16,523 nt of DNA, from the NCBI GenBank assembly GCA_910588165.1, contig CAJUOR010000031.1:2278-18800 (forward strand), in the 5' to 3' direction. This document shows, in pieces, positions 1 to 7,504 of the stretch. The position numbers and the translations under genes are program-made. This DNA comes from an uncultured Thomasclavelia sp. (GTDB lineage Bacteria > Bacillota_I > Bacilli_A > Erysipelotrichales > Coprobacillaceae). The notes below the pieces were generated by a model, which worked only from the letters and a program-made list of their open reading frames with translations, made no database searches and had not been told where the DNA came from. The number at the start of each line of letters is the position of its first letter. The first letter of the stretch is position 1.

Positions 1-1694
1 TTTTCAAAATAATTCAATAGTTTACTTTGAGCATCATCGGCAATTTCATAATCCATTGATTGTGCAATATTATTGGCAATTTGCAGTAATTGACTAGCCG
101 TATAGTCAGGAAATTCAATAATGTTTGGAAAACGTGATTTTAAACCGGAATTAGCTTCTAGGAAGGTTGTCATTTCTTTTGTATAACCGGCTAAAACAAC
201 AACGAATTCATCACGATGGTCTTCCATGCCCTTCACTAACATATCAATGGCCTCAAGCCCAAAGCTGTCCTCTTTACCTCGATATAGGGCATAAGCCTCA
301 TCAATGAAAAGAATACCACCTAGACTAGCTTGAATCATCTGCTTGGTTTTAGGTGCTGTCTGTCCTACATATTGGGCAACCAAATCCGCTCGAGTTACTT
401 CAACTAACTGTCCGTTTTTAAGAATGCCTAAAGCTTTAAGGTAACTAGCCATCAGGCGAGCCATCGTTGTTTTTCCCGTTCCCGGATTACCTGTGAAAAT
501 GGTATGTAGAGTTAAATCCGGACTTTTTAAACCGGCTTCTTTTCTTCGCTTGGAAATCTCAATCATATCCTTTAAGGCATAGATATAGTTTTTGACTTCA
601 TCTAGTCCGACAATTTGCTCCATTTCTTTTTGAACGGCTTCTAAATGTTCTTTTTCTTGATTGTTTTTAAATAAAACTTCACCATTTAAACACAGTATTT
701 GATTATCACAGGTGATGACAACCTTTTTTTGTGGCTGTTGCAATAGATAATCGCTTAGATGCTTGGAAATATCATCTAAACAAATTTTAATCTGATGGTA
801 CCCGCCTTCTTGTAATCCTTGAGCTGAAATATAAGATAGGGCTAATTTATCGAAGCAAACTTCTGTCTTGAAATTTTCTTGAATTTGATTCTCTAAGATC
901 GTCAAATCTTTTTTCAAGAGGTTTAAATAAGTGATTTGGTCAAGTGGCTTGGTTTCAATTTCATCTTGAATAGTGGCTAAAAAGCGATTACCTAATTGAT
1001 TTTTTAATTTGTTTAAAGGCATGGTGCTTAAAAGAATAAAATACTGATTTTGAGCTTCAAGTTTATCAATTAGAGTTCCGTCTAAAATATTTTGAGCACT
1101 TACAAGTTTTTTATTTTGTGATATATAACGGTCTTTCAAAGGCAGATAGCCTTTTGAGAATAAAGAAATAAGCTTCTCAAGATAAACAGCATCACAGACA
1201 TCGATATTTTCCAATACAATGATACTGTTAGGTTTGCTTAAAGCAGCATACATATCTTGAATCCATGTTGCTTCATCTTGAATCTTAGCCATATCAATAT
1301 AACAAGGCTTAGCGTAAGCTAAAATACTTTGGTTGAATAGGCATTGCGAGATGGTATGAATAAGTGTATGTTTTCCGCTTCCTTTAGGTCCTGTCAATAG
1401 AATTGTGCCTTTAAGTTTGGTTAAGGGTGCTTGGTAGTAAGGGCGTTTTAAAGCCAAATTGAACTTTTCAATCGCTTCGTCTTGTCCTAAAACATTCATT
1501 TTAACACATTGATTTATATCTTGATATGTTGTGTGTTGTTGATGATGACTATCAATAAATGCGTTCATTTCATTGCTTAGTTGATCTAATTCAGCCATTA
1601 TATTGTGAATATCATCTGTTTTAGCAGGTCGGCTTTCTTTTTTTGGTGTATCGTTAAAGAAATCATTATATAAATCGTTGAATGGTTTTTTCAT
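1..1694 (-). CDS. Two-domain AAA+ ATPase (Clp-D2-like + SpoVK/CbbX-like), 3' end outside window
   Basis: Reading the minus strand from an ATG at 1694 gives 564 codons without a stop, so the C-terminus lies beyond the window edge. The ATG is preceded by GGAGGG (complement of 1701-1706). Residues ~66-340 resemble the second AAA module of ClpB-type ATPases: 'VLGQDEAIE', a Walker A GPKGSGKH (102-109), a degraded Walker B 'IIVLENID' (158-165) and a Clp-like small domain. Residues ~355-564 are a clean CbbX/SpoVK-type AAA domain: 'IVGLDEVK', Walker A GNPGTGKT (402-409), pore loop YVG (442-444), Walker B ILFIDEA (461-467) and 'SGLKSRF' with a likely arginine finger. Such proteins are usually ring-forming remodelling ATPases; the substrate cannot be told from sequence. 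The first site probably binds nucleotide poorly, if at all. Family assignment is secure, cellular role unknown. It is transcribed away from the DUF1622 gene. Confidence 0.9.
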   Translation of the reverse strand, partial: MKKPFNDLYNDFFNDTPKKESRPAKTDDIHNIMAELDQLSNEMNAFIDSHHQQHTTYQDINQCVKMNVLGQDEAIEKFNLALKRPYYQAPLTKLKGTILLTGPKGSGKHTLIHTISQCLFNQSILAYAKPCYIDMAKIQDEATWIQDMYAALSKPNSIIVLENIDVCDAVYLEKLISLFSKGYLPLKDRYISQNKKLVSAQNILDGTLIDKLEAQNQYFILLSTMPLNKLKNQLGNRFLATIQDEIETKPLDQITYLNLLKKDLTILENQIQENFKTEVCFDKLALSYISAQGLQEGGYHQIKICLDDISKHLSDYLLQQPQKKVVITCDNQILCLNGEVLFKNNQEKEHLEAVQKEMEQIVGLDEVKNYIYALKDMIEISKRRKEAGLKSPDLTLHTIFTGNPGTGKTTMARLMASYLKALGILKNGQLVEVTRADLVAQYVGQTAPKTKQMIQASLGGILFIDEAYALYRGKEDSFGLEAIDMLVKGMEDHRDEFVVVLAGYTKEMTTFLEANSGLKSRFPNIIEFPDYTASQLLQIANNIAQSMDYEIADDAQSKLLNYFE

Positions 1695-1753
1695 GATTAT
1701 CCCTCCATTACTTTTTCATCATATCATAAAAGCCTTGCAAAAAGGACTTTTTC

Positions 1754-1782
1754 TTTACTTTTTTTATACAAAGGGGTACAAT
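1754..1782 (+). promoter_or_regulatory. Sigma-A type promoter of the DUF1622 gene
   Basis: TTTACT (1754-1759) and TACAAT (1777-1782) are separated by 17 bp, and lie about 20 bp upstream of the gene's start codon with its ribosome binding site in between. Confidence 0.65.
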
Positions 1783-1803
1783 GAAAGTGGATTAGGAGGG
1801 AAT

Positions 1804-2190
1804 ATGATGTTATTTTTAATGGAGGTAACAAGTTTCACTAATGTGTTGCATGAATGGATGAGTGTTTTAGTGAATTTATTTGTTGTCGTTTTAGAATTAA
1901 TGGGACTTATCGTTATTGCGTGGGCATCACTTAATGCCTTTGTTCATTGGATAAAGAAAGATCCGCAAACACGTTTACATTTAGCTGAGGGATTAGCTAT
2001 GGCATTGGAGTTTAAATTAGGTAGTGAGATTTTACGTACCGTTATCGTGCGTGATATGACGGAAATCATACAAGTCGGTTGTATTATCTTATTGCGTGCT
2101 GCTTTAACGTTCTTAATTCATTGGGAAATTAAAAATGAAGAAAAAGCACATATTGATAAAATGCAAGTAGAGCAGAACGGTGTCGAATAA
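1804..2190 (+). CDS. DUF1622 family membrane protein
   Basis: The start is taken as ATG 1804 because AGGAGGG (1794-1800) sits just upstream. The longer open frame beginning at 1678 runs through the promoter and the start of the opposite gene. The 128-aa product matches the DUF1622 layout: a long hydrophobic helix at ~20-45, the conserved stretch 'KKDPQTRLHLAEGLAMALEF' at 51-70, then 'KLGSEILRTVIVRD', a second membrane helix at ~86-106 and a charged C-terminal tail. The family is widespread in bacteria and has no established function. It is monocistronic here: own promoter at 1754-1782 and a terminator right after the stop. A partner role with the divergent AAA ATPase cannot be inferred from orientation alone. 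Confidence 0.85.
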   Translation: MMLFLMEVTSFTNVLHEWMSVLVNLFVVVLELMGLIVIAWASLNAFVHWIKKDPQTRLHLAEGLAMALEFKLGSEILRTVIVRDMTEIIQVGCIILLRAALTFLIHWEIKNEEKAHIDKMQVEQNGVE

Positions 2191-2207
2191 AACAGACACT
2201 GTTTTTT
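2180..2207 (+). terminator. Terminator of the DUF1622 gene
   Basis: Two alternative short stems overlap the stop codon: GTGTC/GACAC (2180-2184 with 2195-2199) and AAAACAG/CTGTTTT (2189-2195 with 2199-2205). A run of six T (2202-2207) follows. Confidence 0.6.
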
Positions 2208-2217
2208 AGTATAATTC

Positions 2218-2246
2218 TTTTTTTCAGGATAAAAATCATGTATAAT
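2218..2246 (+). promoter_or_regulatory. Probable promoter of the alpha/beta hydrolase gene
   Basis: A perfect TATAAT -10 (2241-2246) lies 17 bp downstream of a poor T-rich -35 (2218-2223). The transcript would carry a ~70-nt leader to the ATG at 2323. Confidence 0.5.
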
Positions 2247-2322
2247 AGATGTATAGTATTTGATGATTGTTGTTTTCTTCATGAAGTTTAAGAAGATAGT
2301 CGAATCAAAAGGGGGAAAGACC

Positions 2323-3573
2323 ATGAAATACCAATTATATACAAGAGTTTTAGATGGCGGACAAGCTGTTTGCCGTGTGATTGTTGAGTGTGAAAAAGAA
2401 GTCGAGGCTTCCAATTTAAGCAACAACTTATTTAATGTGGAAGTTACAAGAAGCCATGAAGGTGTCAAACTTGATGAAAACAAACGTTTTATTATCAGTG
2501 TCTTTACGACAAAAGAACAATTAGGTACACCTTCTGCGAGCGGAAAATTTATTCATTTAGTTTTATTAACCGGTAAAGATACCAAAGGCGCTTCAACGGT
2601 GATGTATTCAATGGAAACACAAAAGTCTTTTAAAGCTGATGTGGAGTATAAAGTTACTTTAACTAAGCCTTTGATTTATATGGATCATTCAAAGGAAGAA
2701 GCACCAAAGGATTTAGTGTACAATGGTACCATTCATCATCATATTGATGTGTTTGAAAAATACGAAAGCTCAAAAGGGTTATTGTATAGAGAATATTCGC
2801 CTAAATTTGACGGTAATAAAAAGCCGTTGATTATTTGGCTTCATGGTATGGGTGAAGGTGGCAAGGATAATGAAATGCCAATCATCGCTAACCGTGGGGG
2901 CACAGCCTTTGTGACTAAGGAAGCGCAAAGAACTTTCGGCGGGGCTTATGTCGTTGTCCCTCAGTGTCCGACTTTTTGGATGCCGATTGAATATCAAGGC
3001 GAATATATGGATACGGATTATACCAACGATCTTTTATCGTTAATTGATGAGGTATGTGTTTTTCACCCGGATATAGATGAAGAACGCATTTATATTGGCG
3101 GGTGTTCAATGGGTGGTTATCAGACCATTCGTACGGTTTTAGCGGCACCTTCACGCTTTGCGGCTGCTTTTGCTGTTTGTCCTGCTTATAAGATGACGAT
3201 GAAAGAAGCTTGGAAGGTTAAAGATGTACCGATGTGGTTTATTCATTGTATGACAGATACGACCGTGCCATCATCTAACAGTGTCCGCAATTATGAACAC
3301 ATGATTCGTGCCGGGGCATCAGCACAGTTGACGCTATACCCTGATATTCGTAGTCACGGTGAAAGCTATAATGCTCATTTTGCTTGGGTACCTGCTTTAA
3401 ATAATGAGCCTATAAGTTATGAGGGATTACATTTACTCGATTGGATTGCCGGTAAGACCCGCAAAGCCAATAAGTTGTCAGCCTCAAAGAATTGGGTTGT
3501 TCCGACGATTGCGACAGCCTCAATTGTTTCCGCAACATTGTATCATTATTATCGCAAGCTTAGAAGAAGATAA
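2323..3573 (+). CDS. Alpha/beta hydrolase (esterase / prolyl-oligopeptidase-like) with C-terminal hydrophobic tail
   Basis: The start is ATG 2323, behind GGGGG at 2311-2315; the open frame continues upstream to 2260 but has no ribosome binding site there. The product has 416 aa. Residues ~1-150 look like an N-terminal beta-rich (Ig-like) domain; ~155-380 is the hydrolase domain. Visible features are the oxyanion-loop segment 'IIWLHGMGEGGKD', the nucleophile elbow GCSMGG with Ser262, Asp312 in 'MTDTTVP', and a likely catalytic histidine in 'NAHFAW' (His352; His345 is an alternative). This resembles PHB-depolymerase/feruloyl-esterase-like members of the prolyl oligopeptidase clan, so ester or short peptide hydrolysis is likely, substrate unknown. 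No signal peptide is present, yet the C-terminus has a hydrophobic stretch (~391-409) followed by RKLRRR, which may tether it to the membrane. It is a single-gene unit closed by a strong terminator. Confidence 0.85.
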   Translation: MKYQLYTRVLDGGQAVCRVIVECEKEVEASNLSNNLFNVEVTRSHEGVKLDENKRFIISVFTTKEQLGTPSASGKFIHLVLLTGKDTKGASTVMYSMETQKSFKADVEYKVTLTKPLIYMDHSKEEAPKDLVYNGTIHHHIDVFEKYESSKGLLYREYSPKFDGNKKPLIIWLHGMGEGGKDNEMPIIANRGGTAFVTKEAQRTFGGAYVVVPQCPTFWMPIEYQGEYMDTDYTNDLLSLIDEVCVFHPDIDEERIYIGGCSMGGYQTIRTVLAAPSRFAAAFAVCPAYKMTMKEAWKVKDVPMWFIHCMTDTTVPSSNSVRNYEHMIRAGASAQLTLYPDIRSHGESYNAHFAWVPALNNEPISYEGLHLLDWIAGKTRKANKLSASKNWVVPTIATASIVSATLYHYYRKLRRR

Positions 3574-3577
3574 TTTT

Positions 3578-3605
3578 ATCAGGTCATCAATGACCTGATT
3601 TTTTT
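3578..3605 (+). terminator. Strong terminator of the hydrolase gene
   Basis: A perfect 9-bp stem ATCAGGTCA/TGACCTGAT with loop TCAA (3578-3599) is followed directly by a T run to 3605. Confidence 0.9.
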
Positions 3606-3623
3606 ATATAAATTAAGGAAATC

Positions 3624-3654
3624 TTAAAAACTTTTAATTTAAAAAGAGTATAAT
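3624..3654 (+). promoter_or_regulatory. Promoter of the 33-aa microprotein
   Basis: A perfect TATAAT (3649-3654) lies 31 bp before the microprotein ATG. The best -35 is weak (TTAAAA at 3624-3629, 19-bp spacing). Confidence 0.5.
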
Positions 3655-3685
3655 AGTACTGAAATTTATTTTGATGGAGGTTTGT

Positions 3686-3787
3686 ATGAAAAAAAGACAG
3701 ATGCGTGCCAATCAAATATTGTTTGATTTAATTTTGGCAGGAGTTATCGCTGTGCATGTGGGTGTTTTTTTAACGACATTGTTATAA
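3686..3787 (+). CDS. 33-residue single-pass membrane microprotein
   Basis: ATG 3686 follows GGAGG (3676-3680) at ideal 5-nt spacing, and the frame closes with TAA at 3785-3787. The product begins with a basic segment (MKKRQMRANQ) and then has one ~22-residue hydrophobic helix (ILFDLILAGVIAVHVGVFL) with a single Asp near its start, ending TTLL. It has its own -10 box upstream and a strong terminator just downstream, so it forms a complete small transcription unit. I recognise no family. It could be a regulatory membrane peptide or a type I toxin-like peptide, but no antisense RNA promoter was identified. Existence as a gene is well supported; function is unknown. Confidence 0.7.
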   Translation: MKKRQMRANQILFDLILAGVIAVHVGVFLTTLL

Positions 3788-3791
3788 AAGA

Positions 3792-3815
3792 AAAAAGCGG
3801 ATATGCCGCTTTTTT
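3792..3815. terminator. Bidirectional terminator between convergent genes
   Basis: AAAAAGCGG/CCGCTTTTT (3792-3800 with 3806-3814, loop ATATG) has T runs on both strands. It serves the microprotein on the plus strand and the SHOCT protein gene, which ends at 3833, on the minus strand. Confidence 0.85.
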
Positions 3816-3832
3816 GTTTACGCTTGATTGAG

Positions 3833-4168
3833 TTATATGTCTTTTAGAATATCTTGTCTTTTAGTGTTGTATTCTTCTTGGGTAATCAGCTGTTTTTGAT
3901 ATAAGTCATCTAGTTTTTTCAAACGCTGTTCAACGGTTTCTTCTGCTTCATCTTGAACATCAATAATAGCTGTGGCAATGCCCTTTTCGCTAAATGCATT
4001 GTAGCCATGCATAACAGTAATACCAATAGCGATAGCTGTCCAAAGAAGACCGAATGCGCCAAAAGTCGGTATGGCAACAAATAAACCGATACATGAAAAT
4101 ATACAGCCACCGATTAGACCGAAAAAAGATTGTTCTTTTGAATCTCTAACACGAACTTTTTTGCTCAT
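3833..4168 (-). CDS. Small membrane protein with C-terminal SHOCT domain
   Basis: The product has 111 aa; the start at 4168 has AGGAGG upstream on the minus strand (complement of 4176-4181). A basic N-terminus is followed by two adjacent membrane helices (~14-33 and ~37-56). The cytoplasmic tail ends in a typical SHOCT motif at ~83-110: 'LKKLDDLYQKQLITQEEYN', then 'KRQDIL'. SHOCT is a short helical C-terminal module found on many unrelated bacterial proteins, thought to mediate oligomerisation or binding; no enzymatic function is expected. The gene starts 18 bp after the stop of the hexosamine kinase homologue, so the two are very likely co-transcribed. A functional link is not otherwise visible. 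Confidence 0.8.
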   Translation of the reverse strand: MSKKVRVRDSKEQSFFGLIGGCIFSCIGLFVAIPTFGAFGLLWTAIAIGITVMHGYNAFSEKGIATAIIDVQDEAEETVEQRLKKLDDLYQKQLITQEEYNTKRQDILKDI

Positions 4169-4186
4169 TTGATTTCCTCCTTTATT

Positions 4187-5269
4187 TTAAGCTTCGTCTT
4201 TTTCATAGGTTAAGTGCTTTTGCAACATGGCATCTATTTCTTTTTGATATTTTTCCATTTCCTTAACAAGTTTAATTTGGGTTTTAGTCCGAACTAAATT
4301 ATGTTGCGGATAATCTATTTTATAATAGTGGTCGCCTTCTAAATAATCTGTTAAGAAGCGAATCGCTTGTTCAAGGGTAATTGTTTTAGCACCTTTTGGC
4401 AAAGATCGAATTTCTTCTTTTGTTAAGGTCGCTTTAGCCCCTTCAATAAAGCCGTCTAAATAGTTTTGATATAAATCTAAGTCTAAAGTAACCTTGTCTA
4501 AATCCGGTTCATCTTCTCTACTATAGGTTGCCCCGCTTCGAATACAGTCGCCAAAGTCATTAGCGACAAAGCCCGGCATAATGGTATCTAGGTCAATCAC
4601 ACATAAAGGTCGCATATCATGTTTATCAAATAGGATATTATTAAGTTTAGTATCATTATGTGTTACTTTAACCGGTAAATGCGCATCGTATAAGGCGTGA
4701 ATATCGGCTTGATGAGATTGGATAAATTCGATTTCCGCTTGGGCATTTTCAATGCGTTCAGGGCTTGCTTTTTGTAAAGCTTCTAAAAAAGCTTCAAAGC
4801 GGTTGGGGGTATGGTGGAAATTAGGAATTGTTTCATACAGCTTGGTCGCATCAAATCCTTCTAATAAGGCTTGAAAATTACCGAAGGTCTTACCTGTCGC
4901 AAAACAGTCCTTGGCGTTTTTAATCGTATCTAAACAAATAGAATCTTCAATAAACGTAATCGAACGATAGTAGTTGCCCTCTTTTGTAACATAGAAATCT
5001 CGCTGGTCTTTGGTAGGGATAATAGAGATTGTTTCACGGCTGAGATTTCCGCCATTTGCCTGAACTCTTTCTTTTAGATAAGTAGTAACAAGACGATAAT
5101 TATACATTAACTGCTCCGGCTGTTTGAAGACATGATGATTGATTCGTTGAATAATATAAGGTTGTTTGGTTGTTTTGACTAAAAAGGTATCATTGATATG
5201 ACCGTTACCGAAAGGTTGAACATCTAAAACTTCCCCTTCAAAATCAAATACGTTTAATAACATTTCCAT
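4187..5269 (-). CDS. nahK: N-acetylhexosamine 1-kinase homologue (APH/choline kinase fold)
   Basis: Likely 360 aa from ATG 5269, with GGAGG (complement of 5279-5283) 9 nt upstream; an in-frame GTG at 5287 lies above the ribosome binding site and is less likely. The protein parallels bifidobacterial NahK along its length: 'PFGNGHINDTFLV' near the N-terminus, the catalytic-loop segment 'VTHNDTKLNNIL' with the catalytic base Asp206, the Mg-binding 'IDLDTIMPG' (Asp228), 'DFGDCIR', and the C-terminal 'RFLTDYLEGD' and 'HNLVRTKTQIKLV'. NahK phosphorylates GlcNAc or GalNAc at C1 using ATP, within lacto-N-biose/galacto-N-biose use. The usual partners (LNB phosphorylase, epimerase, uridylyltransferase) are not in this window, so the exact sugar substrate is uncertain. 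It forms an operon with the SHOCT protein gene and has a divergent promoter at 5301-5330. Confidence 0.8.
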   Translation of the reverse strand: MEMLLNVFDFEGEVLDVQPFGNGHINDTFLVKTTKQPYIIQRINHHVFKQPEQLMYNYRLVTTYLKERVQANGGNLSRETISIIPTKDQRDFYVTKEGNYYRSITFIEDSICLDTIKNAKDCFATGKTFGNFQALLEGFDATKLYETIPNFHHTPNRFEAFLEALQKASPERIENAQAEIEFIQSHQADIHALYDAHLPVKVTHNDTKLNNILFDKHDMRPLCVIDLDTIMPGFVANDFGDCIRSGATYSREDEPDLDKVTLDLDLYQNYLDGFIEGAKATLTKEEIRSLPKGAKTITLEQAIRFLTDYLEGDHYYKIDYPQHNLVRTKTQIKLVKEMEKYQKEIDAMLQKHLTYEKDEA

Positions 5270-5300
5270 GATATAAAACCTCCTCACCTTATTTTAACAT

Positions 5301-5330
5301 ATTATCTGAAAAAATACTTATTTTTTTCAA
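5301..5330 (-). promoter_or_regulatory. Promoter of the nahK-SHOCT operon
   Basis: On the minus strand TTGAAA (complement of 5325-5330) and GATAAT (complement of 5301-5306) are 18 bp apart, about 30 bp before ATG 5269. Confidence 0.55.
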
Positions 5331-5336
5331 AATGTC

Positions 5337-5366
5337 TTTATCATTTTAGCCTAAATGTTTTATAAT
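5337..5366 (+). promoter_or_regulatory. Promoter of the HAD phosphatase-cyuA operon
   Basis: TATAAT (5361-5366) lies 18 bp downstream of TTTATC (5337-5342) and 23 bp before the start codon. It is back to back with the minus-strand promoter at 5301-5330. Confidence 0.6.
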
Positions 5367-5389
5367 AAAGAAAACAAAGGAGGTAACTT

Positions 5390-6181
5390 ATGAAACTACC
5401 TGCATTTTTTTTCGACATTGACGGAACGTTATTAGATTACACGCATAATTTGACTGCAATCAGTCCTAAAACCCAACAGGCTTTAGATAAATTAAGAGAA
5501 ACACATCCGACCTTTATTGCTTCCGGACGAACGAAATGTTTTATTGACAAGGCGATTTTAGCTTATCCGTTTGATGGATTTGTGACTTGTAATGGAGCGT
5601 ATGTGGAATATCAAGGAAAGTGCATCTATAAAAAGAAGGCAACTCAAGCTGCCTTACAAAAAGCGGTGGAGATTGCCCGAAAATATCAAGCGGTACTTTA
5701 TTTAGAAAGCCGTGATAAAATCTATACCTATAATGCTGATTTGCCTATTCATAAGCATTTTACAACATCTTGGGGAATGCGAGAAGAAATTGTAGCAACG
5801 GATTTTAACTTAGAAGAGATTGAGGTTTATATCGGTATGATTGTGGCAGACAAAGAAGAAGACTGTCAGATAATTGTCGATAGCTTGGCGCCTTATTTTG
5901 ATGTGACTAGACACGTTAATCAAACCTCATTTGACTTAACTTTAAAGGGCATCAATAAAGCTCAGGGAATTGCTGCTGTGATGGCTTATTTCGATAGTGA
6001 TTTAAAAATGGCATGGGCTTTTGGCGATGCTTATAATGATTTGGAAATGATTAGTTCAGTCGGATATGGAATCGCTATGGGCAATGCGGTTGAGCCAATC
6101 AAAGCTATTGCCTATGATGTTACTGATGAGGCGTGGCATGATGGGATTGCTTCATGTCTAAAAAAATATAACTGGATTTAG
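5390..6181 (+). CDS. Cof-type HAD-IIB family phosphatase
   Basis: 263 aa, the usual length for Cof/YidA-type proteins. ATG 5390 follows AAAGGAGG. HAD motif I is FFDIDGT (nucleophile Asp9, acid/base Asp11), motif II is 'FIASGRT' (Ser45), a lysine in 'KGINKAQGI' fits motif III, and motif IV is 'GDAYNDLEM'. The region between motifs II and III forms the C2B cap. Members are cytosolic Mg-dependent phosphatases acting on sugar phosphates, PLP, FMN or similar; the substrate cannot be predicted. It is first in a two-gene operon, with the next ATG 15 bp after its stop. Confidence 0.9.
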   Translation: MKLPAFFFDIDGTLLDYTHNLTAISPKTQQALDKLRETHPTFIASGRTKCFIDKAILAYPFDGFVTCNGAYVEYQGKCIYKKKATQAALQKAVEIARKYQAVLYLESRDKIYTYNADLPIHKHFTTSWGMREEIVATDFNLEEIEVYIGMIVADKEEDCQIIVDSLAPYFDVTRHVNQTSFDLTLKGINKAQGIAAVMAYFDSDLKMAWAFGDAYNDLEMISSVGYGIAMGNAVEPIKAIAYDVTDEAWHDGIASCLKKYNWI

Positions 6182-6196
6182 AAAGGGGAGTTGACG

Positions 6197-7468
6197 ATGG
6201 AAGAAAAATTGGTTGAAATGTTGCAAAGAGAAGTGGTTGCTGCTCAGGGATGTACTGAACCGATTGCAGTCAGCTATGCGGTGAGCTTAGCGGTAACTAG
6301 CTTAAAAGAGGAACTGACTTCCTTAGATTTATATTTGAGTACAAATATTATTAAAAATGCCATGGGTGTCGGAATTCCGGGAACCGGTGAAGTAGGTTTG
6401 GATATTGCGGCAGCTTTAGGGGCAGTAATTTTAGAACCTGAGAAAAAATTAGAGATTCTTTGCGGTTTAACACCTGACAATTTAGCGAGTGCTAAATCTT
6501 TGATGAAAAAGAAATTGATACATATTAACCATAAACAGATCAGTGAACCATTATATATCGAAATCAATGCCAAAAGTAGCCACCACACGACTAAAGTTGT
6601 TATTGCCCGCCAACACACCAATATCATTTATTACGCAATTGATGATGAAGTATTAGTCGATATTCCTTTATGTTGCGAAAATACGAGTTGTCGCTGTGAT
6701 GATGGGGTTACCGTTTCTGATATATTGCATTTTGTAAGAAATGTTGATGTATCTAAAATTGCCTTTTTATTAGATGGCGCCAAAATGAATAAAGCTGTTT
6801 CAGATGAAGGGTTAAAAAATAACTATGGTTTACAAGTCGGCAAAAAGATTATGGAAGATGCCCGCAATAACCTTTTGGCTAATTCTAAAGCAAGTCAGAT
6901 TATCGCTGTGACATCAGCCGCCAGCGATGCTCGTATGGACGGTTGTCCAATGCCGATTATGACGACTGCCGGAAGTGGCAATCAGGGGATTACGTGTAGT
7001 TTGCCTAGTTATGAATTAGCGGAAATTTTAGGTAAAGATAAAGAGGATACGTTAAGAGCGTTAGCGCTTAGTCAATTGATGACCATTCATATTAAATTTT
7101 ATATTGGCAGATTATCGCCTTTATGCGGTGCGGGGATTGCCGGGGCAACGGGTTCTTGTTGCGGTATGACTTATTTGCTTGGCGGTTCTGATAAACAGAT
7201 TGGCTATGCCATTAACAATATGCTTTCAGATGTTTCGGGAATGATTTGTGATGGGGCAAAAAGTACTTGTGCCTTGAAAATAGCGACAAGTATCAATGCG
7301 GCAATTCAATGTGCTAATCTAGCCATGAATGATATTTCACCCGACCATAGCCAAGGCATTGTATTTGATGATGCCGAACAGACGCTTCGTCATTTAGATG
7401 ATTTAGTTAAAAAAGGGTTGTGTACTTGCGATGAAACAATTTTAGATATTATGTTATGCAAATGTTAA
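6197..7468 (+). CDS. cyuA: CyuA/YhaM-family L-cysteine desulfidase (UPF0597, serine dehydratase alpha-like)
   Basis: 423 aa from ATG 6197, behind AAAGGGGAG; a TTG two codons upstream overlaps the ribosome binding region and is less likely. The sequence has the family's hallmarks: 'AAQGCTEPIAVSYA' (Cys19), 'NAMGVGIPGTGEVGLDIA', 'DARMDGCPMPIMTTAGSGNQG', 'SPLCGAGIAGATGSCCGM' and 'GMICDGAKSTCALK'. Family members carry an oxygen-sensitive [4Fe-4S] cluster and convert L-cysteine to pyruvate, ammonia and hydrogen sulfide; E. coli CyuA (YhaM) is one. Anaerobic cysteine catabolism is the likely role. This copy is unusually cysteine-rich, with a CC...CRC cluster in mid-protein ('LCCENTSCRCDDG') and a CTC...CKC tail. 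It is co-transcribed with the HAD phosphatase and ends in a terminator. Confidence 0.85.
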   Translation: MEEKLVEMLQREVVAAQGCTEPIAVSYAVSLAVTSLKEELTSLDLYLSTNIIKNAMGVGIPGTGEVGLDIAAALGAVILEPEKKLEILCGLTPDNLASAKSLMKKKLIHINHKQISEPLYIEINAKSSHHTTKVVIARQHTNIIYYAIDDEVLVDIPLCCENTSCRCDDGVTVSDILHFVRNVDVSKIAFLLDGAKMNKAVSDEGLKNNYGLQVGKKIMEDARNNLLANSKASQIIAVTSAASDARMDGCPMPIMTTAGSGNQGITCSLPSYELAEILGKDKEDTLRALALSQLMTIHIKFYIGRLSPLCGAGIAGATGSCCGMTYLLGGSDKQIGYAINNMLSDVSGMICDGAKSTCALKIATSINAAIQCANLAMNDISPDHSQGIVFDDAEQTLRHLDDLVKKGLCTCDETILDIMLCKC

Positions 7469-7470
7469 AG

Positions 7471-7501
7471 AAAGCACCAGTCATTTCGACTGATGCTTTT
7501 T
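7471..7501. terminator. Terminator between convergent cyuA and P-loop kinase genes
   Basis: Stem AAAGCA-C-CAGTC / GACTG-A-TGCTTT (7471-7482 with 7488-7499, one C/A mismatch, 5-nt loop) is followed by T's on the plus strand. It can also act on the minus strand with a weaker T tract. Confidence 0.8.
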
Positions 7502-7504
7502 AGA

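Noticed and set aside
2118..2483. A 121-codon minus-strand open frame across the DUF1622-hydrolase junction
   Set aside because: It lies antisense to two well-supported genes and covers their terminator and promoter; no start signals.
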